Notes: a model not told the origin generated them from the sequence alone. Positions 29,546-40,140 are shown, counted from the stretch's first letter. The stretch is 64,000 nucleotides of DNA from Siphonodentalium dalli (GCA_032622095.1 CP136065.1:203680618-203744617), one strand, 5' to 3'. A program made the numbers and translations.

Positions 29546-31226
29546 TCAGGGTAAACACATATATTTGATAACACGGGAGTTTTGTGCATTGAAAATGCAT
29601 CCGCACTGTACACTTTGAACATTGGATCATGTCCTCTGGAGAACTTATGGCATCCGCACTGTACACTTTGAACATTGGATCATGTCCTCTGGAGAACTTA
29701 TGGCATCCGCACTGTACAGTTTGAACATTGGATCATGTCCTCTGGAGTACTTATGGCATCCGCACTGTACAGTTTGAACATTGGATCATGTCCTCTGGAG
29801 TACTTATGGCATCCGCACTGTACAGTTTGAACATTGGATCATGTCCTCTGGAGTACTTATGGCATCCGCACTGTACAGTTTGAACATTGGATCATGTCCT
29901 CTGGAGTACTTATGGCATCCGCACTGTACAGTTTGAACATTGGATCATGTCCTCTGGAGTACTTATGGCATCCGCACTGTACAGTTTGAACATTGGATCA
30001 TGTCCTCTGGAGTACTTATGGCATCCGCACTGTACAGTTTGAACATTGGATCATGTCCTCTGGAGTACTTATGAACATTGGATCATGTCCTCTGGAGTAC
30101 TTATGGCACCACATGGCTGTACACTTTGAACATTGGATCATGTCCTCTGGAGTACTTATGGCACCACATGGCTGTACACTTTGAACATTGGATCATGTCC
30201 TCTGGAGTACTTATGGCATCCGCACTGTACAGTTTGAACATTGGATCATGTCCTCTGGAGTACTTATGGCATCCGCACTGTACAGTTTGAACATTGGATC
30301 ATGTCCTCTGGAGTACTTATGGCATCCGCACTGTACAGTTTGAACATTGGATCATGTCCTCTGGAGTACTTATGAACATTGGATCATGTCCTCTGGAGTA
30401 CTTATGGCACCACATGGCTGTACACTTTGAACATTGGATCATGTCCTCTGGAGTACTTATGGCATCCGCACTGTACAGTTTGAACATTGGATCATGTCCT
30501 CTGGAGTACTTATGAACATTGGATCATGTCCTCTGGAGTACTTATGGCACCACATGGCTGTACACTTTGAACATTGGATCATGTCCTCTGGAGTACTTAT
30601 GGCACCACATGGCTGTACACTTTGAACATTGGATCATGTCCTCTGGAGTACTTATGGCATCCGCACTGTACAGTTTGAACATTGGATCATGTCCTCTGGA
30701 GTACTTATGGCATCCGCACTGTACAGTTTGAACATTGGATCATGTCCTCTGGAGTACTTATGGCATCCGCACTGTACAGTTTGAACATTGGATCATGTCC
30801 TCTGGAGTACTTATGAACATTGGATCATGTCCTCTGGAGTACTTATGGCACCACATGGCTGTACACTTTGAACATTGGATCATGTCCTCTGGAGTACTTA
30901 TGGCACCACATGGCTGTACACTTTGAACATTGGATCATGTCCTCTGGAGTACTTATGGCACCACATGGCTGTACACTTTGAACATTGGATCATGTCCTCT
31001 GGAGTACTTATGAACATTGGATCATGTCCTCTGGAGAACTTATGGCATCACATGGGCATTCACCTGATTTCACCCCTTTCTTATTGATTATCTTTTTCTG
31101 TTTTGATGATGAATCGGCATTGCTTACCTCTTGGGATTTTTCAACATGTTGAACTTTGTTTTCTTCAGTGACAGTATCGTCACAGTGGGTTGAGACAGAA
31201 CAATGAAACAAACACCGGTCGCACAA
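29536..31226 (-). pseudogene. PHD-finger ORF expanded by tandem repeats
   Basis: On the minus strand the frame from 31226 runs '...NADSSSKQKKIINKKG', then 'GECPCDAISSPEDMIQCS' (to about 31010). At the other end of the satellite, 29640 down to 29540 reads 'SSPEDMIQCSKCTVRMHFQC', then 'TKLPCYQIYVFTLTNRK'. Together they give C-x-C-x11-C-x2-C-x4-MH-x2-C, the first two-thirds of a PHD-type finger. PHD fingers of this kind occur in ORF1 proteins of CR1-like LINEs. Between the halves, 1.4 kb of tandem units repeat only the SPEDMIQCS-C-CT segment. The units are not multiples of three, so no long protein can result. Confidence 0.7.
29597..31044. repeat. Satellite of 53/55/32-bp units with higher-order structure
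   Basis: There are about 29 units. Type a (53 bp) starts GCATCCGCACTGTACAGTTT, type b (55 bp) starts GCACCACATGGCTGTACACT, and type c (32 bp) is the shared end AACATTGGATCATGTCCTCT-GGAGTACTTATG alone. Order: nine a units (29597-30073), then c-b-b-a-a-a (30074-30374, 301 bp), c-b-a (30375-30514), c-b-b-a-a-a again (30515-30815), and c-b-b-b-c (30816-31044). The first two units and the last carry GAGAACTT, all others GAGTACTT. Open frames on the plus strand are by-products of the repeat. Confidence 0.95.
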
Positions 31227-32160
31227 GTGTGTCCAAAAGATGAAGGAAGTTTACTAATTGTAGAATCTTGGTCGTAAACAGGGATGTTCAAACATGAACT
31301 ATAGGTGTTGCCGAAAATTAAGAATTGTACAGCCTGATCAATATTCTTGAATCCTTTGAACACTGAGTTTTTAACTTTATGTACAGCTGTTGCACATCGA
31401 TTCCAATTGGTGAAAATACCAGTTTGTGTTCCCTGGCATACAGCGTAGAATTGTTTGTCGCAATAGTTTATGAATGTTAGTTATCGATTTCAAGTTCGTC
31501 TGTTGGGGTTACCTCGACATTAGGCAATAGTGATTCCTGTGAGAATTGTCATTAAATGTTCTCGTTGGCAAATTTGGTGACAAAATATGACATATTTCAT
31601 TGGACAGAAATGTACATGTAGGTCTACTGTCTTTTTCTGGACTGTGCATGGTTCCTGTGAACTCCACTTTGTCGCATTCACTACAGGAGGCCGTCAACAA
31701 GCAGTTTAAGGGTAATGAGACGAGTGAAGCCTCCCAAGCTCGGTTGTAACTCACAGACCTTCTCACTGTAGGGAACACTGAAACTGGAGCATTATCCATT
31801 TCGTGAAGTCTCCACTTCAGACCACATTTCAAATGTCCCACATGCATAGCGGAAATTTACATTCACATTACAAGAGCTTCCTATAATTTCAATAATTGTA
31901 CTGGTTCGATTTCTCCTGTTTTTCCATGGTTTCTGTCCCCAGATATGCCAAAATAATATGATGAATGCAAAAGGAATTCACAAGTATAAACTGCCTGACA
32001 TTTGACTGTACATCTCAGTGCAGTTGCTCAACGATATTTAGATTTCACTGGGGCATGTGTCCAACATTTTGAAAAAAATAACTTTTTTGCAGTTACTAAG
32101 AATTTGTCTATTTTCATCATATCTATAATGTAATGAAACACAGATGCCAGAAGGGGTACA
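31227..32160. other. No recognised gene
   Basis: Minus-strand frames of 79 and 112 codons (31124-31363, 31509-31847) lie upstream of the PHD ORF on that strand and could be earlier parts of the same broken ORF. I see no domain in them (the second has Cys pairs CSECDK only). Confidence 0.3.
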
Positions 32161-32163
32161 GAC

Positions 32164-32334
32164 ACTGCAAGATTTTTTATCTGTAGGGGACCCGAAATAG
32201 GGTTTATGATTCAATGTATCCATTGTTTGGATTGGTTTCATGGCGATTGTGTAAATCTCACAGCAGGGGTAGCTGGAAAAATAGATAAATATTCATGCCC
32301 TTATTGTGAAATCTCTCAACCCATGGTTAATTAA
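32164..32334 (+). pseudogene. PHD finger relic, probably 3' end of a gypsy pol
   Basis: The frame reads 'FICRGPEIGFMIQCIHCLDW', then 'FHGDCVNLTAGVAGKIDKYS' and 'CPYCEISQPMVN', ending at TAA 32332. Seven of the eight C4HC3 ligands can be seen. The first (x-C-x-C) is partly lost. The next ORF starts 49 bp later with MSDSGSD..., the same arrangement as at 36160-36850 (PHD then MSDEEDI...). It is therefore likely the remnant of a related gypsy-like element. Confidence 0.6.
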
Positions 32335-32380
32335 TTTTGTTTGTTTTGTTGTAGTTAATGTATGACTGACTAATAAGGGA

Positions 32381-32607
32381 ATGTCAGACTCTGGATCGGA
32401 TAGGGACCCTGGGGTTGATCCCTCAGAGGAAGAGGGATCCCCCAAAAGATCCTGGGCAGCAGAAAGGCTCCCACAAGGGGAGTTGGAGACATAAGACCAG
32501 GGGTCGCCCGAGTACGATATGGCTCGGGTGACCGTACCATGGTAGGTTGTGGAGGTCATGCGGCCCCTCATGGGAGGGGCTATACTGTCCCAAGTATACC
32601 TGCTCCT
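32381..32607 (+). pseudogene. Downstream acidic ORF (MSD...), broken
   Basis: ATG 32381 opens 'MSDSGSDRDPGVDPSEEEGS', then 'PKRSWAAERLPQGELET' before a stop. Further stops follow. It is acidic and proline/serine-rich, without a domain. Its position behind a PHD ORF parallels 36359-36850. The MITE at 32616 interrupts the region, and the sequence resumes at 32878 (GPRTYAEAATQP). Confidence 0.35.
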
Positions 32608-32615
32608 CCTGGGAA

Positions 32616-32869
32616 CAAGCCTTGAAATAGGGTGTCCGTCATTTGCAGAATGAGGTCCCCAGAGGGTGAATTTAGTAATGCTACCCCGCATAGCGGGCTA
32701 GCATCACCAAATTCACCCTCTGGGGACCTCATTCTGCTTACACCTCAGCAGAATGAGGTTCCCAGAGGGTGAATTTGGTGATGCTAGCCCGCTATGCGGT
32801 GTAGCATCACTAAATTCACCATCTGGGGACCTCATTCTGCAAATGACAGACACCCTATTTCAAGGCTTG
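32616..32869. mobile_element. Double-palindrome MITE with TSD CCTGGGAA
   Basis: CAAGCCTTGAAATAGGGTGT (32616-32635) faces ACACCCTATTTCAAGGCTTG (32850-32869). CCTGGGAA is duplicated exactly on both sides (32608-32615, 32870-32877). The interior is two back-to-back palindromes, each built from GCAGAATGAGGTCCCCAGAG, GGTGAATTT(A/G)GT(G/A)ATGCTA and CCCGCATAGCGGG, so nearly the whole 254 bp can fold. Related single palindromes lie at 62824-62917 and 63120-63205. The 8-bp duplication suggests a hAT-like mobiliser. Confidence 0.85.
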
Positions 32870-32877
32870 CCTGGGAA

Positions 32878-33440
32878 TTGGAGGCCAACCTTGTGCGGGC
32901 CGACTGGACGAAGAGGGCTCAGGCAGGGACCTCGGACATATGCCGAGGCGGCCACCCAACCCAGAAGAGTTAGGTGGCAATCCACTGGAAGGCTACTGAG
33001 TTAAGACATTCTTGCTTTACCTGTCAGTTGTTGTTCTGTTCTCCAGTCTACAACCTAATCTGTATGAACATTTCTTGGACTAAGAGGACAAATACCAAAA
33101 AACTTATAAACAAGATAAGCCATATCCAGAGCCTCCATCCAGATCACTTTCAAACCAGAGATCCAATAAGAATATCAAGCTTTCTGGTATCAAGAGATCG
33201 CGCAGCTTGAGTCACTGATAGCCGACCTTTTGTTAGAACGCCTATTCAAGGGGGAGGTAGATGGTAAGCTCATAAACAGTCATAAAACCATATATTATAG
33301 TTAATATATTTTCTCAATAAACTCAAAGTTCAAGTATAGTTGGTGAGACTGTAGTGTGAGTAAGTGTCCGTTTAGAGGAGAAACATTATTTAGTCACCAA
33401 CTATACATGAACGGGTCCTGAAATACGGTGCCAACCATAC
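32878..33440. other. Non-coding or unrecognised; contains a 12-bp inverted pair
   Basis: TATAGTTGGTGA (33334-33345) and TCACCAACTATA (33390-33401) form a hairpin just upstream of the DIRS gag. They may mark the 5' untranslated region of that element. Short frame 'GPRTYAEAATQPRRVRW' (32917-32970) resembles LINE ORF1 fragments. Confidence 0.35.
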
Positions 33441-33441
33441 T

Positions 33442-35163
33442 TTGAGAGAACATATGTCTAATATATTTTCGCATTCCACTATAACCTACCTGGACATAGT
33501 ATATCTAACCTCACATACAGATTATCGATATACAGTCCCGGACTTTATTTGTGAAGTCTTCCAAAACAGGCGAGCAGAGCTCGATGCATATCTATCAGAA
33601 TCAGATATCATCCAAATAGCTTCTCAGTATGGCGAGTCTTTTTATGCATATCATGTGGCATTTTTCTCCAAAGCAGCTGCTTGGATGACCCCAGCGGTAC
33701 CAAAGTTGATTGGTCTCTCAGAGACAATCAATTATATTGTTCCATTTTTACTAGTCAGAAATCTATGGCATGTTATCTATGCCAGAGCACTTCGCATTCA
33801 GCGAAATTTTGTATTTTGTAATCGTAATGTTGGCCAATTCGCCCTACCAAAATTTGCCACACTTGCCTCCAGCTATAACTACCCCTGCTGGGCAGGGTAC
33901 GCCTTGCTTGCAGTTCAATTCAGTCCGTGGCTGCTCATTCGGACCGACAGGCAAATATTCGCATCTATGTCTGTCATGCCAAGGCCCCCATTCTCGTCAA
34001 GTTTGTACCTCCTTATACCAGACCAGATACTTCAACGCAGTTGATTCTGAATCAGTTGGCGGAAATAGCTAAGACTCAGAAGGCTCAGGGAACACACGTT
34101 TCCCAAATAACCGAGCAGCTAGTTTCTTTGGAAAACACATCTTACTGTCCAGATGACAATGAGTATATTGATCAATATTCTTATGACAATGACGATCAAG
34201 ATAATTATTTCAATGACTGCGTGGAAGACAAAACTGCTCAGAGTCAAATTAAGTGACAATGTTTCTTGAGCTTCTCTGTTCCCACCATTGGATTCCAGCC
34301 AGAGTACCTTGGATAATCCATTCAAGGTTGCAGGTGCAAAATTAGCAGTCAGGGAGGTTTGTTACAAACTAGTTGATGGCAATTTGGTCGATTGTGTAAA
34401 CCTTTGGTTTATGGATGACCTTGATGATGAAAAGGCATCCCTATTAATTAAAGAGAAAATTTGTCTTCAACCCTGTTCAACCTGATAATTGTCCATCTGT
34501 GGTCGGTATCAAGACAAATCCATTAATTTGGTACATGCTTTCTCTGAATACAAAGGCAGTGAACCGAAAACTACAGAATGTTGGCACTACTCTGATTTCT
34601 TCAGCCGAAACATTCCTCAAGGTGTTTGATGCCCTGGGAAAGCAGCCAGAATTTGCAAATTCCGAGATGTTGGAATACTGTATGACCCGACTTGCTTTAC
34701 TGGGCCATGGACATCAACAGATCAATGTTTATCGACGTGACTTCATGCGACTAGAAATGAAGGGAGAGTACTCCCACCTGGTTGCACATTCTATTAAATA
34801 TTCTGAACAGTTGTTCGGAGATGATGTTTCAACTATCATTCGTGAGATTGGCGACACTAAATGAATTGGCCAGAATATCAGGTATACAGGCTCTTCATCT
34901 TCAGTGAACTCTGGTTCCTCTCAGTTTAACATAGGCAGGGAACAGGCTGCTATTCAAGGTAGAGGTCGGGGGAATATAGTCCATACACATCTGGTTCCAG
35001 CAGAATGGTTGCAAAAAATGGGATGCGTCGGGGGAAGAGTTGCTTGGAACCTGTTATTAGTTGACGAAGGTAAGATTTCACATCAATGTAACCCTACCTT
35101 TAATAGAGGAGGTCAGTTGAAATATTATATTCATGAATGGACAAAATTACAAGTGACTCAGAT
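33442..35163 (+). pseudogene. DIRS-like gag (ORF1)
   Basis: This is the gag-like ORF1 of a DIRS/Ngaro element in at least five frame pieces. Part 1 (33442-33765) reads '...AELDAYLSESDIIQIASQYG', 'ESFYAYHVAFFSKAAAWM'. Then zinc-binding segments: 'ACYLCQSTSHSAKFC' (about 33774) and 'CLQFNSVRGCSFGPTGKYSH' + 'LCLSCQGPHSRQVC' (about 33905-34010). Part 2 (34288-34864) reads 'NPLIWYMLSLNTKAVNRKLQ', 'SAETFLKVFDALGKQP', 'RLALLGHGHQQINVYRRDFM', 'EYSHLVAHSIKYSEQLFGDD'. These match the conserved ORF1 of DIRS elements. The RT and recombinase that should follow are absent: gypsy integrase sequence begins at about 35205. Confidence 0.65.
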
Positions 35164-35204
35164 ATTTTATGTATTGTATCACATTAGAATTCATTAATGA
35201 CTAT

Positions 35205-36318
35205 CAACCAAATGGGAGCAGGTAGTGTATCATGCAGGTGCTCCCATGGAAAGGGTACATATTGATTTTTTGGGTCCGTTACCTCTAAGCGACAAGGGAA
35301 ATAAATACATATTAGTAATGACCTGCCAATTTACGAAGTGGGTAGAATTCATTCCGTTGGAGGATCAAACGGCCGAAACAACTGCGATAACTGCAGTGAA
35401 TGAATTTTTCTCACGATTTGGTTGTCCATTGCAAATATTTTCTGATCAGGGTGCATGCTTTGTCTCAAAGTTATTCACCGTAATGTGTGAGGCACTCCAA
35501 ATTCATAAAACGCGCACAACGGCTTATCGGCCCTCCGCGAATGGATCTGCAGAACGCCAAAACCGTACACTTATGAATGCTATAAGGTGTTACATTGATA
35601 AGAATCAGAAAAATTGGGACAGGTATTTACCACAATTGGCAGGGGCAATGCGATCTTCGGTACATCGACTTACCAGTTTCACACCCAATTAAATGATGCT
35701 GGGACGCGAGGTTAATCACCCGTCTGACCTGGTCTACAATATTTAGCCTAAAAGTCGCAGAATTTGAAAACGCAGCAGAGTATGTGCAAATTTAGTCAAA
35801 GTATCTAAAGAGTGCCATGAAATTGCCAGAACAAAGTTAAAAACTGCGACCGAAAAAGCTAAACGAGATTACGACGTCCGGGCGAACAAACACGCATATA
35901 CATGTAAGCTAGGTGATCTAGTATATTTGCTTGATACAGCCACCAAAAAGGGCAAGAATAGAATATTGTCACCTTTTTGGAAAGGTCCAGCTATCACCAG
36001 TGATGTCTACACACCATATCTGTATAGAATAATTTTTAAAAAAGCAATCATGGTAGTAAATCACGATCGGCTCAAAAAATGTCATGATCGGACACTTCCT
36101 CCATGGTTAATTAAATGTTTAGATAAATTCCGTGAAACTGGGGAAGTATCAGTAGAGAAAAAATCGGGAAAGTTTTGTTTATGTCAGCAGAAGTACAGTG
36201 GTAAATATATGTTACAGTGCGATTTCTGTGACGATTTCTGGTACCATGGAGAGTGTGTAAACGTTACACAGGAGGCCGCCGATGTTATTGATATGTATAG
36301 AAGTCCAAAATGTTAAGA
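35205..36318 (+). pseudogene. Ty3/gypsy integrase fused to a PHD finger
   Basis: A single reading frame runs from about 35205 to TAA 36316, broken only by stops near 35690, 35747 and 35768. The integrase core has all three acidic residues: 'ERVHIDFLGPLPLSDKGNKY' (D), 'CPLQIFSDQGACFVSKLF' (D), 'YRPSANGSAERQNRTL' (E). Then come 'MMLGREVNHPSDLV' and the C-terminal 'YLLDTATKKGKNRILSPFWK' domain. In the same frame a PHD-type finger follows: 'FCLCQQKYSGKYMLQCDFCD', 'DFWYHGECVNVTQEAADV', '...RSPKC'. Such chromatin-reader ends are known in some gypsy lineages and could guide integration to histone marks. That role is inference. RT and protease are missing. Confidence 0.85.
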
Positions 36319-36358
36319 CGAGAGATCTTAAAATAACATTTTGCATTCCAGATTGATA

Positions 36359-36852
36359 ATGAGTGACGAAGAAGATATAATACTGAAATCTGGTTCACCA
36401 TCACCGATTCCAGATGTCACAGACTCAATTACAGAACTAGTTGAGACTAGGATGCCAGCGGTAGTCGCTGAGTCATCACCTTAAGTATTAGGTACCTTGC
36501 CAGAATTGACTATGAGCTTAGCTGGGTTAATTGCTAGCATTCCAGTTGAAGTGTCAACACCTAATACTAGTACAAGTTTGTTGATGATGTCAGGGGTAAA
36601 CACTATGCCTACAGACACTTTTAACATGGAGCCGATACTGTCAGAGGTATCGAATGAAATAAAGCCAGGGATGTCCATTGATACAATGTCAGAGGTAGTC
36701 CATGATCATTCTCTCATTCCTGATCCAACTATGGAGGTGGATAGCCCACCGAATTTGAGATTTCAAGACCACGAAACGCCATTTCCTGGCTTCTCAGACA
36801 TTAATAAGTATCTATTTCAACCTAATTGTATTGAAGATTTTATACTGTAATC
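36359..36852 (+). pseudogene. ORF behind the integrase-PHD gene
   Basis: ATG 36359 (MSDEEDIILKSGSPSPIPDV) gives one frame to TAA at about 36850, with a single internal stop at 36482-36484, so about 164 codons. It is rich in Ser/Thr/Pro/Glu/Asp, with repeated 'PxxTxxxEP' texture, and has no recognised domain. It starts 43 bp after the PHD stop. A matching ORF start lies behind the PHD relic at 32381, which suggests a genuine extra ORF of this gypsy-like family. Confidence 0.5.
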
Positions 36853-37078
36853 TTTCATTTCTAGTCCATTTCAGAGCAATATACAAGGTCACATCCAGAA
36901 AATTGTTTCATACAGGACCATTTACAGAATTGGATAGCAAACTCATCATCCCAAAACACTTTTTGACTTTATTCTTGTGCATAATTCTAATATATTATTA
37001 AGTCAATTATTTAATAAATATAATTTTAGTATCTAATTCTTGTTGTTGAATGTGTTCAAAATTATGTGAACTTAAGTG
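36853..37078. other. Possible 3' untranslated region of the gypsy-like element
   Basis: AT-rich, no gene. No LTR could be recognised. Confidence 0.3.
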
Positions 37079-37237
37079 CTAACTTATGTATATTGTGACA
37101 GCGGCAATGTTTGTAAAGAAGGATGTTATGGGCGCAGTTTGACTGTCTTCCTCTTTTCGTTTGCGTTTGGAAGAGTATGTACCGCTCGTTTTATTGTGAG
37201 ACTTGCCACTTGTTCGAGGCCTCCCTCGCGAACTCAT
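37079..37237 (-). CDS. Small basic ORF, MSSRGRPRTSGKSH...
   Basis: On the minus strand, ATG 37235-37237 opens 'MSSRGRPRTSGKSHNKTSGT', 'YSSKRKRKEEDSQTAPITSF', 'FTN'. A nuclear-localisation-like KRKRK is followed by QTAPITSFF, reminiscent of a PCNA-interacting motif but with one extra residue. It looks like the N-terminus of a nuclear protein or transposase. The frame ends 9 codons later and nothing further was recognised. Unidentified. Confidence 0.3.
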   Translation of the reverse strand: MSSRGRPRTSGKSHNKTSGTYSSKRKRKEEDSQTAPITSFFTNIAAVTIYIS

Positions 37238-37546
37238 GATTATTTTCAATATTTTGATTCTAAAATCATCGCTAACCAAGCTGAAACATTCGTATCTTTC
37301 CCAGACAGAAGAGTGTGATAATTTCAAAGGGGGGTAATTCACTATTAAATTAGAACTCGCATTCCGCGTTTTACAATGTTCCGATTTTGATTTCCATTTC
37401 CCTTTCCGTTTCCGATCGAAAAAAAAAATGTGTTTAGTCTGTCAAAAACATCGATAAAACAATAAAACAAACTCTTATTTTGGGGACTTTGTCGTAATTT
37501 GGGGACACCGGTAACCGGCTTGAATTTGGGGGAATGATAAGGCCTG

Positions 37547-39165
37547 ATGTATGATGCTGTCCATTGCCCTGTAAAAGGATGTGGATTGGACGTAAAGGGA
37601 AAACAGAAAGAGCATGTTTATACCTCACATCTGCGGCCCTGTTGGTGGCCTCTGGAAAATTCACTTGGCCGGATTCCTAGATGTTTTAGGGATGGAGTTC
37701 GAGAAGATTTGAATCGATTTGCAAGGATTTTATGTCCAGTGGCGACCCCTGACAGCCGGGACGAACCACAATTACTGAAACAACTCTGTTACAAACTGAA
37801 CATGGAATGGGACCATCAGGCTATACCCAATCCAATGGTCATAGGCAAAACCGCACGTAGCTCGATCATCTCTTTTGCTAAAGATTTAAAGGAGCATGAA
37901 CCAGATGCAGGGTAACGTTTATCGCCTTACATCAATTCCAGTGCCTGCCTCGTCAATTGGAGGGTAATGGTAGCAATACTCAATAAAGTGACAAGAGGAG
38001 CATAGGCAGTTGTTTGTGGCCTCAAAGGTTCCGTTGTTTCACATTGATACGATGTGATGTAGGATCATCCGTGGCCACACTCCCATTCAGGATGTGGATG
38101 ATAGAAGACCGGAGATTAGGCCAGGAATGTGGCCGGAACAGACAGAGGATAGCCTTGTGGCGGCCACGATTATCCTGGATGCCTATGAGAATAAATATAC
38201 CCAGCATGAATCAGTACATAAGACTCACAAGTCAAAGGACAGGAAACGAGGCTGATCTACTCGAGACTCCTCGGTAGGAGACATGAAGAAGTATCGGGAA
38301 TCCTCTGAAGAAAACCTGTCTTCAAAAAGGTCTGCGGCAACTCGGCATTCTTCTAAATTATGGTGTTCAAAATCGTCAGGGGTAGGTCGTGATGCACATT
38401 TTCATAGAGATAGGATGTGCTCTTCTTTCAAGAAGGATGGACGCACCCCAACTGAAAGACTGATCAGGATGGTCAACATCCCTACCAACACCAAGGTCGA
38501 ACTTTTAGGTGGTGTGGAGGTCCATTGTGACCCGAGCACCTATCCAGCCCTCGGGGATCTAACAATGAACCCTCATTGGAGGTTGGCTGTAGGATGCCAT
38601 CCGAAGAATTATCAAGAGTTAAAATCACCTCAGAAGATGGCAGCCTTTCGAGCTTTAATACAACACCCTGCAGTAGTCGCAGTGGGTGAAATTGGCATCG
38701 ACAGATCGAAAATTAAGTCGGATTCTGAGATGTTGGAGCAGGATGATGTGTTTCGCGAATTGCTTGCTCCACATTAGGGGTGAGAGGGAACTTGCTCATG
38801 ATGCGAGTAATACAGCCCTGGAAATTGTGAGAACACAAACCTACGGTGACCAGATGATACACTATCACTGTTTCACTGGATCGAGACATAGTGTACACGC
38901 ATGGTCTCACTCACGACCCAATACCTTTTTTGGGTTTACAGGCGCTTGTGCCACTTTCAGTGACGCACAAAAGGAGGGAGTTCGAGCAGTCAAACTAGAA
39001 CGACTCCTGTTGGAATCAGATGCACCACATTTTGGCACCCCGTGACGACCATACACCACCCCATCAGTCATTGGTGAGGTGGCAGTGGAACTCGCAAAGA
39101 TCCTGAATATGGACATCGCTGAAGTGTTAAGAATAACGGCAATAAAGATACATTTATTCCCATAT
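37547..39165 (+). pseudogene. C2H2-TatD nuclease-like pseudogene
   Basis: The 5' part (37547-37915) has a C2H2-type finger, CPVKGCGLDVKGKQKEHVYT-SH. After a degenerate stretch (37916-38282), the TatD domain reads 'GRDAHFHRDRM' (HxH metal site, about 38383), 'LAVGCHPKNY' (about 38587), 'AVVAVGEIGIDRSK' (catalytic Glu, about 38675), then in another frame 'MIHYHCFTGSRHSV' (about 38854), 'LERLLLESDAPHFGTP' (terminal Asp, about 38995). Past a TGA at 39044 it continues 'TPSVIGEVAVELAKILNMD'. TatD proteins are metal-dependent DNases. All metal-binding motifs are recognisable, but two or three frameshifts and a stop inactivate the gene. C2H2-TatD genes are often multicopy in marine invertebrates. Confidence 0.75.
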
Positions 39166-40140
39166 GACTTAATAAGGCTTCTGTGCCAAACCAACACATA
39201 TACATACATTATACATATATGACATAATATTTCTGATTTTAAAAGTAAATATGCAAATAAAGGCTCTATTGCAACTGCAGATTTTTTATTTACATAGCAT
39301 ATTGTTGAATTGCCTTGGAAAATTCAGGTTGCTCAATACAGTCCACAAGGAATTTGGGGACATTTGGGCTTCTCGAGTTTGGGCGCCCATACATGTAACA
39401 GGTATCAAAAAAGCCCTGGATATTTTGCGTATGTGTTCATTAGCTTGTAGAATTAGTACCATTTCATGAAGTATTGTGAATCCGCAATTGCATAACATTT
39501 TCCGGCCTTTCCTTTCTCCATACCATTGTTTACATTCCGACTAACCATGCAACTGTAAATCAAAATGTCGCATGTTCCAATGATTTTTCGTGAAGTGCCG
39601 GTAGTAGAAGGTTATACCGACTCTGAAGGGGGAGATGTAGCAGTACAAAAATGGTGGTTGTCTTTTTAATCTCTGTTTGAATATTTGAATACAGTTAATA
39701 TCAAGGGTTGCAATTATTAGTTACATGTTCATGTATGTAAGATGGGGTTTCCTATATGCTTTGTTAACCCTTTCCGCAGCAGACACGATGATCCAGATTA
39801 TGTACCATCACAAGAAATGTGGTACATGTACTCAAAAATGAGTCTACCATGGTCCACATGCAAGTCACTGTTTTAGTCACATGACTTTCATGCGTGTTGA
39901 TATTTTTCTTGAGTTTTGGTGAAATTTGCATATTTTCCTACTTTATGACTGAAATGGCATCAATTGGAAATTTCCAACCTTATGGGGGGGGGGGGGGGGC
40001 GTGTCAAGTTGGAAATTGCAAACAATTGGATAGATTGAGGCCAGTCCAGATGCTAGGTTTTTGCAATTTTCATGCTCAGATATCCTGAGAAACTTAAACT
40101 TAGACTTATCCCACCTATAGATACATGTACCGGTGTAACA
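39166..40140. other. No recognised gene
   Basis: AATAAA occurs at 39141 and 39256. A 15-nt poly-G run lies at about 39986-40000, C runs at about 40150 and 40171, and CTGGGTAT phrases that belong to the following satellite. TTAACCCTTTCCGC at about 39764 resembles a piggyBac end, without a partner. Confidence 0.4.

Noticed and set aside
29597-31044. CRISPR-like array or a repetitive protein gene on the plus strand
   Set aside because: There are no unique spacers: the units are contiguous variants of one sequence. Plus-strand frames (MDHVLWSTYGIRTVQ...) stay open only because of the unit sequence, and unit lengths change the frame.
37079-37237. Confident PCNA-interacting protein
   Set aside because: The motif spacing is off by one residue and the frame is very short, so it is reported only as a weak finding.
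39764-39790. piggyBac end (TTAACCCTTTCCGC)
   Set aside because: No matching inverted partner or second TTAA with a similar end was found nearby.
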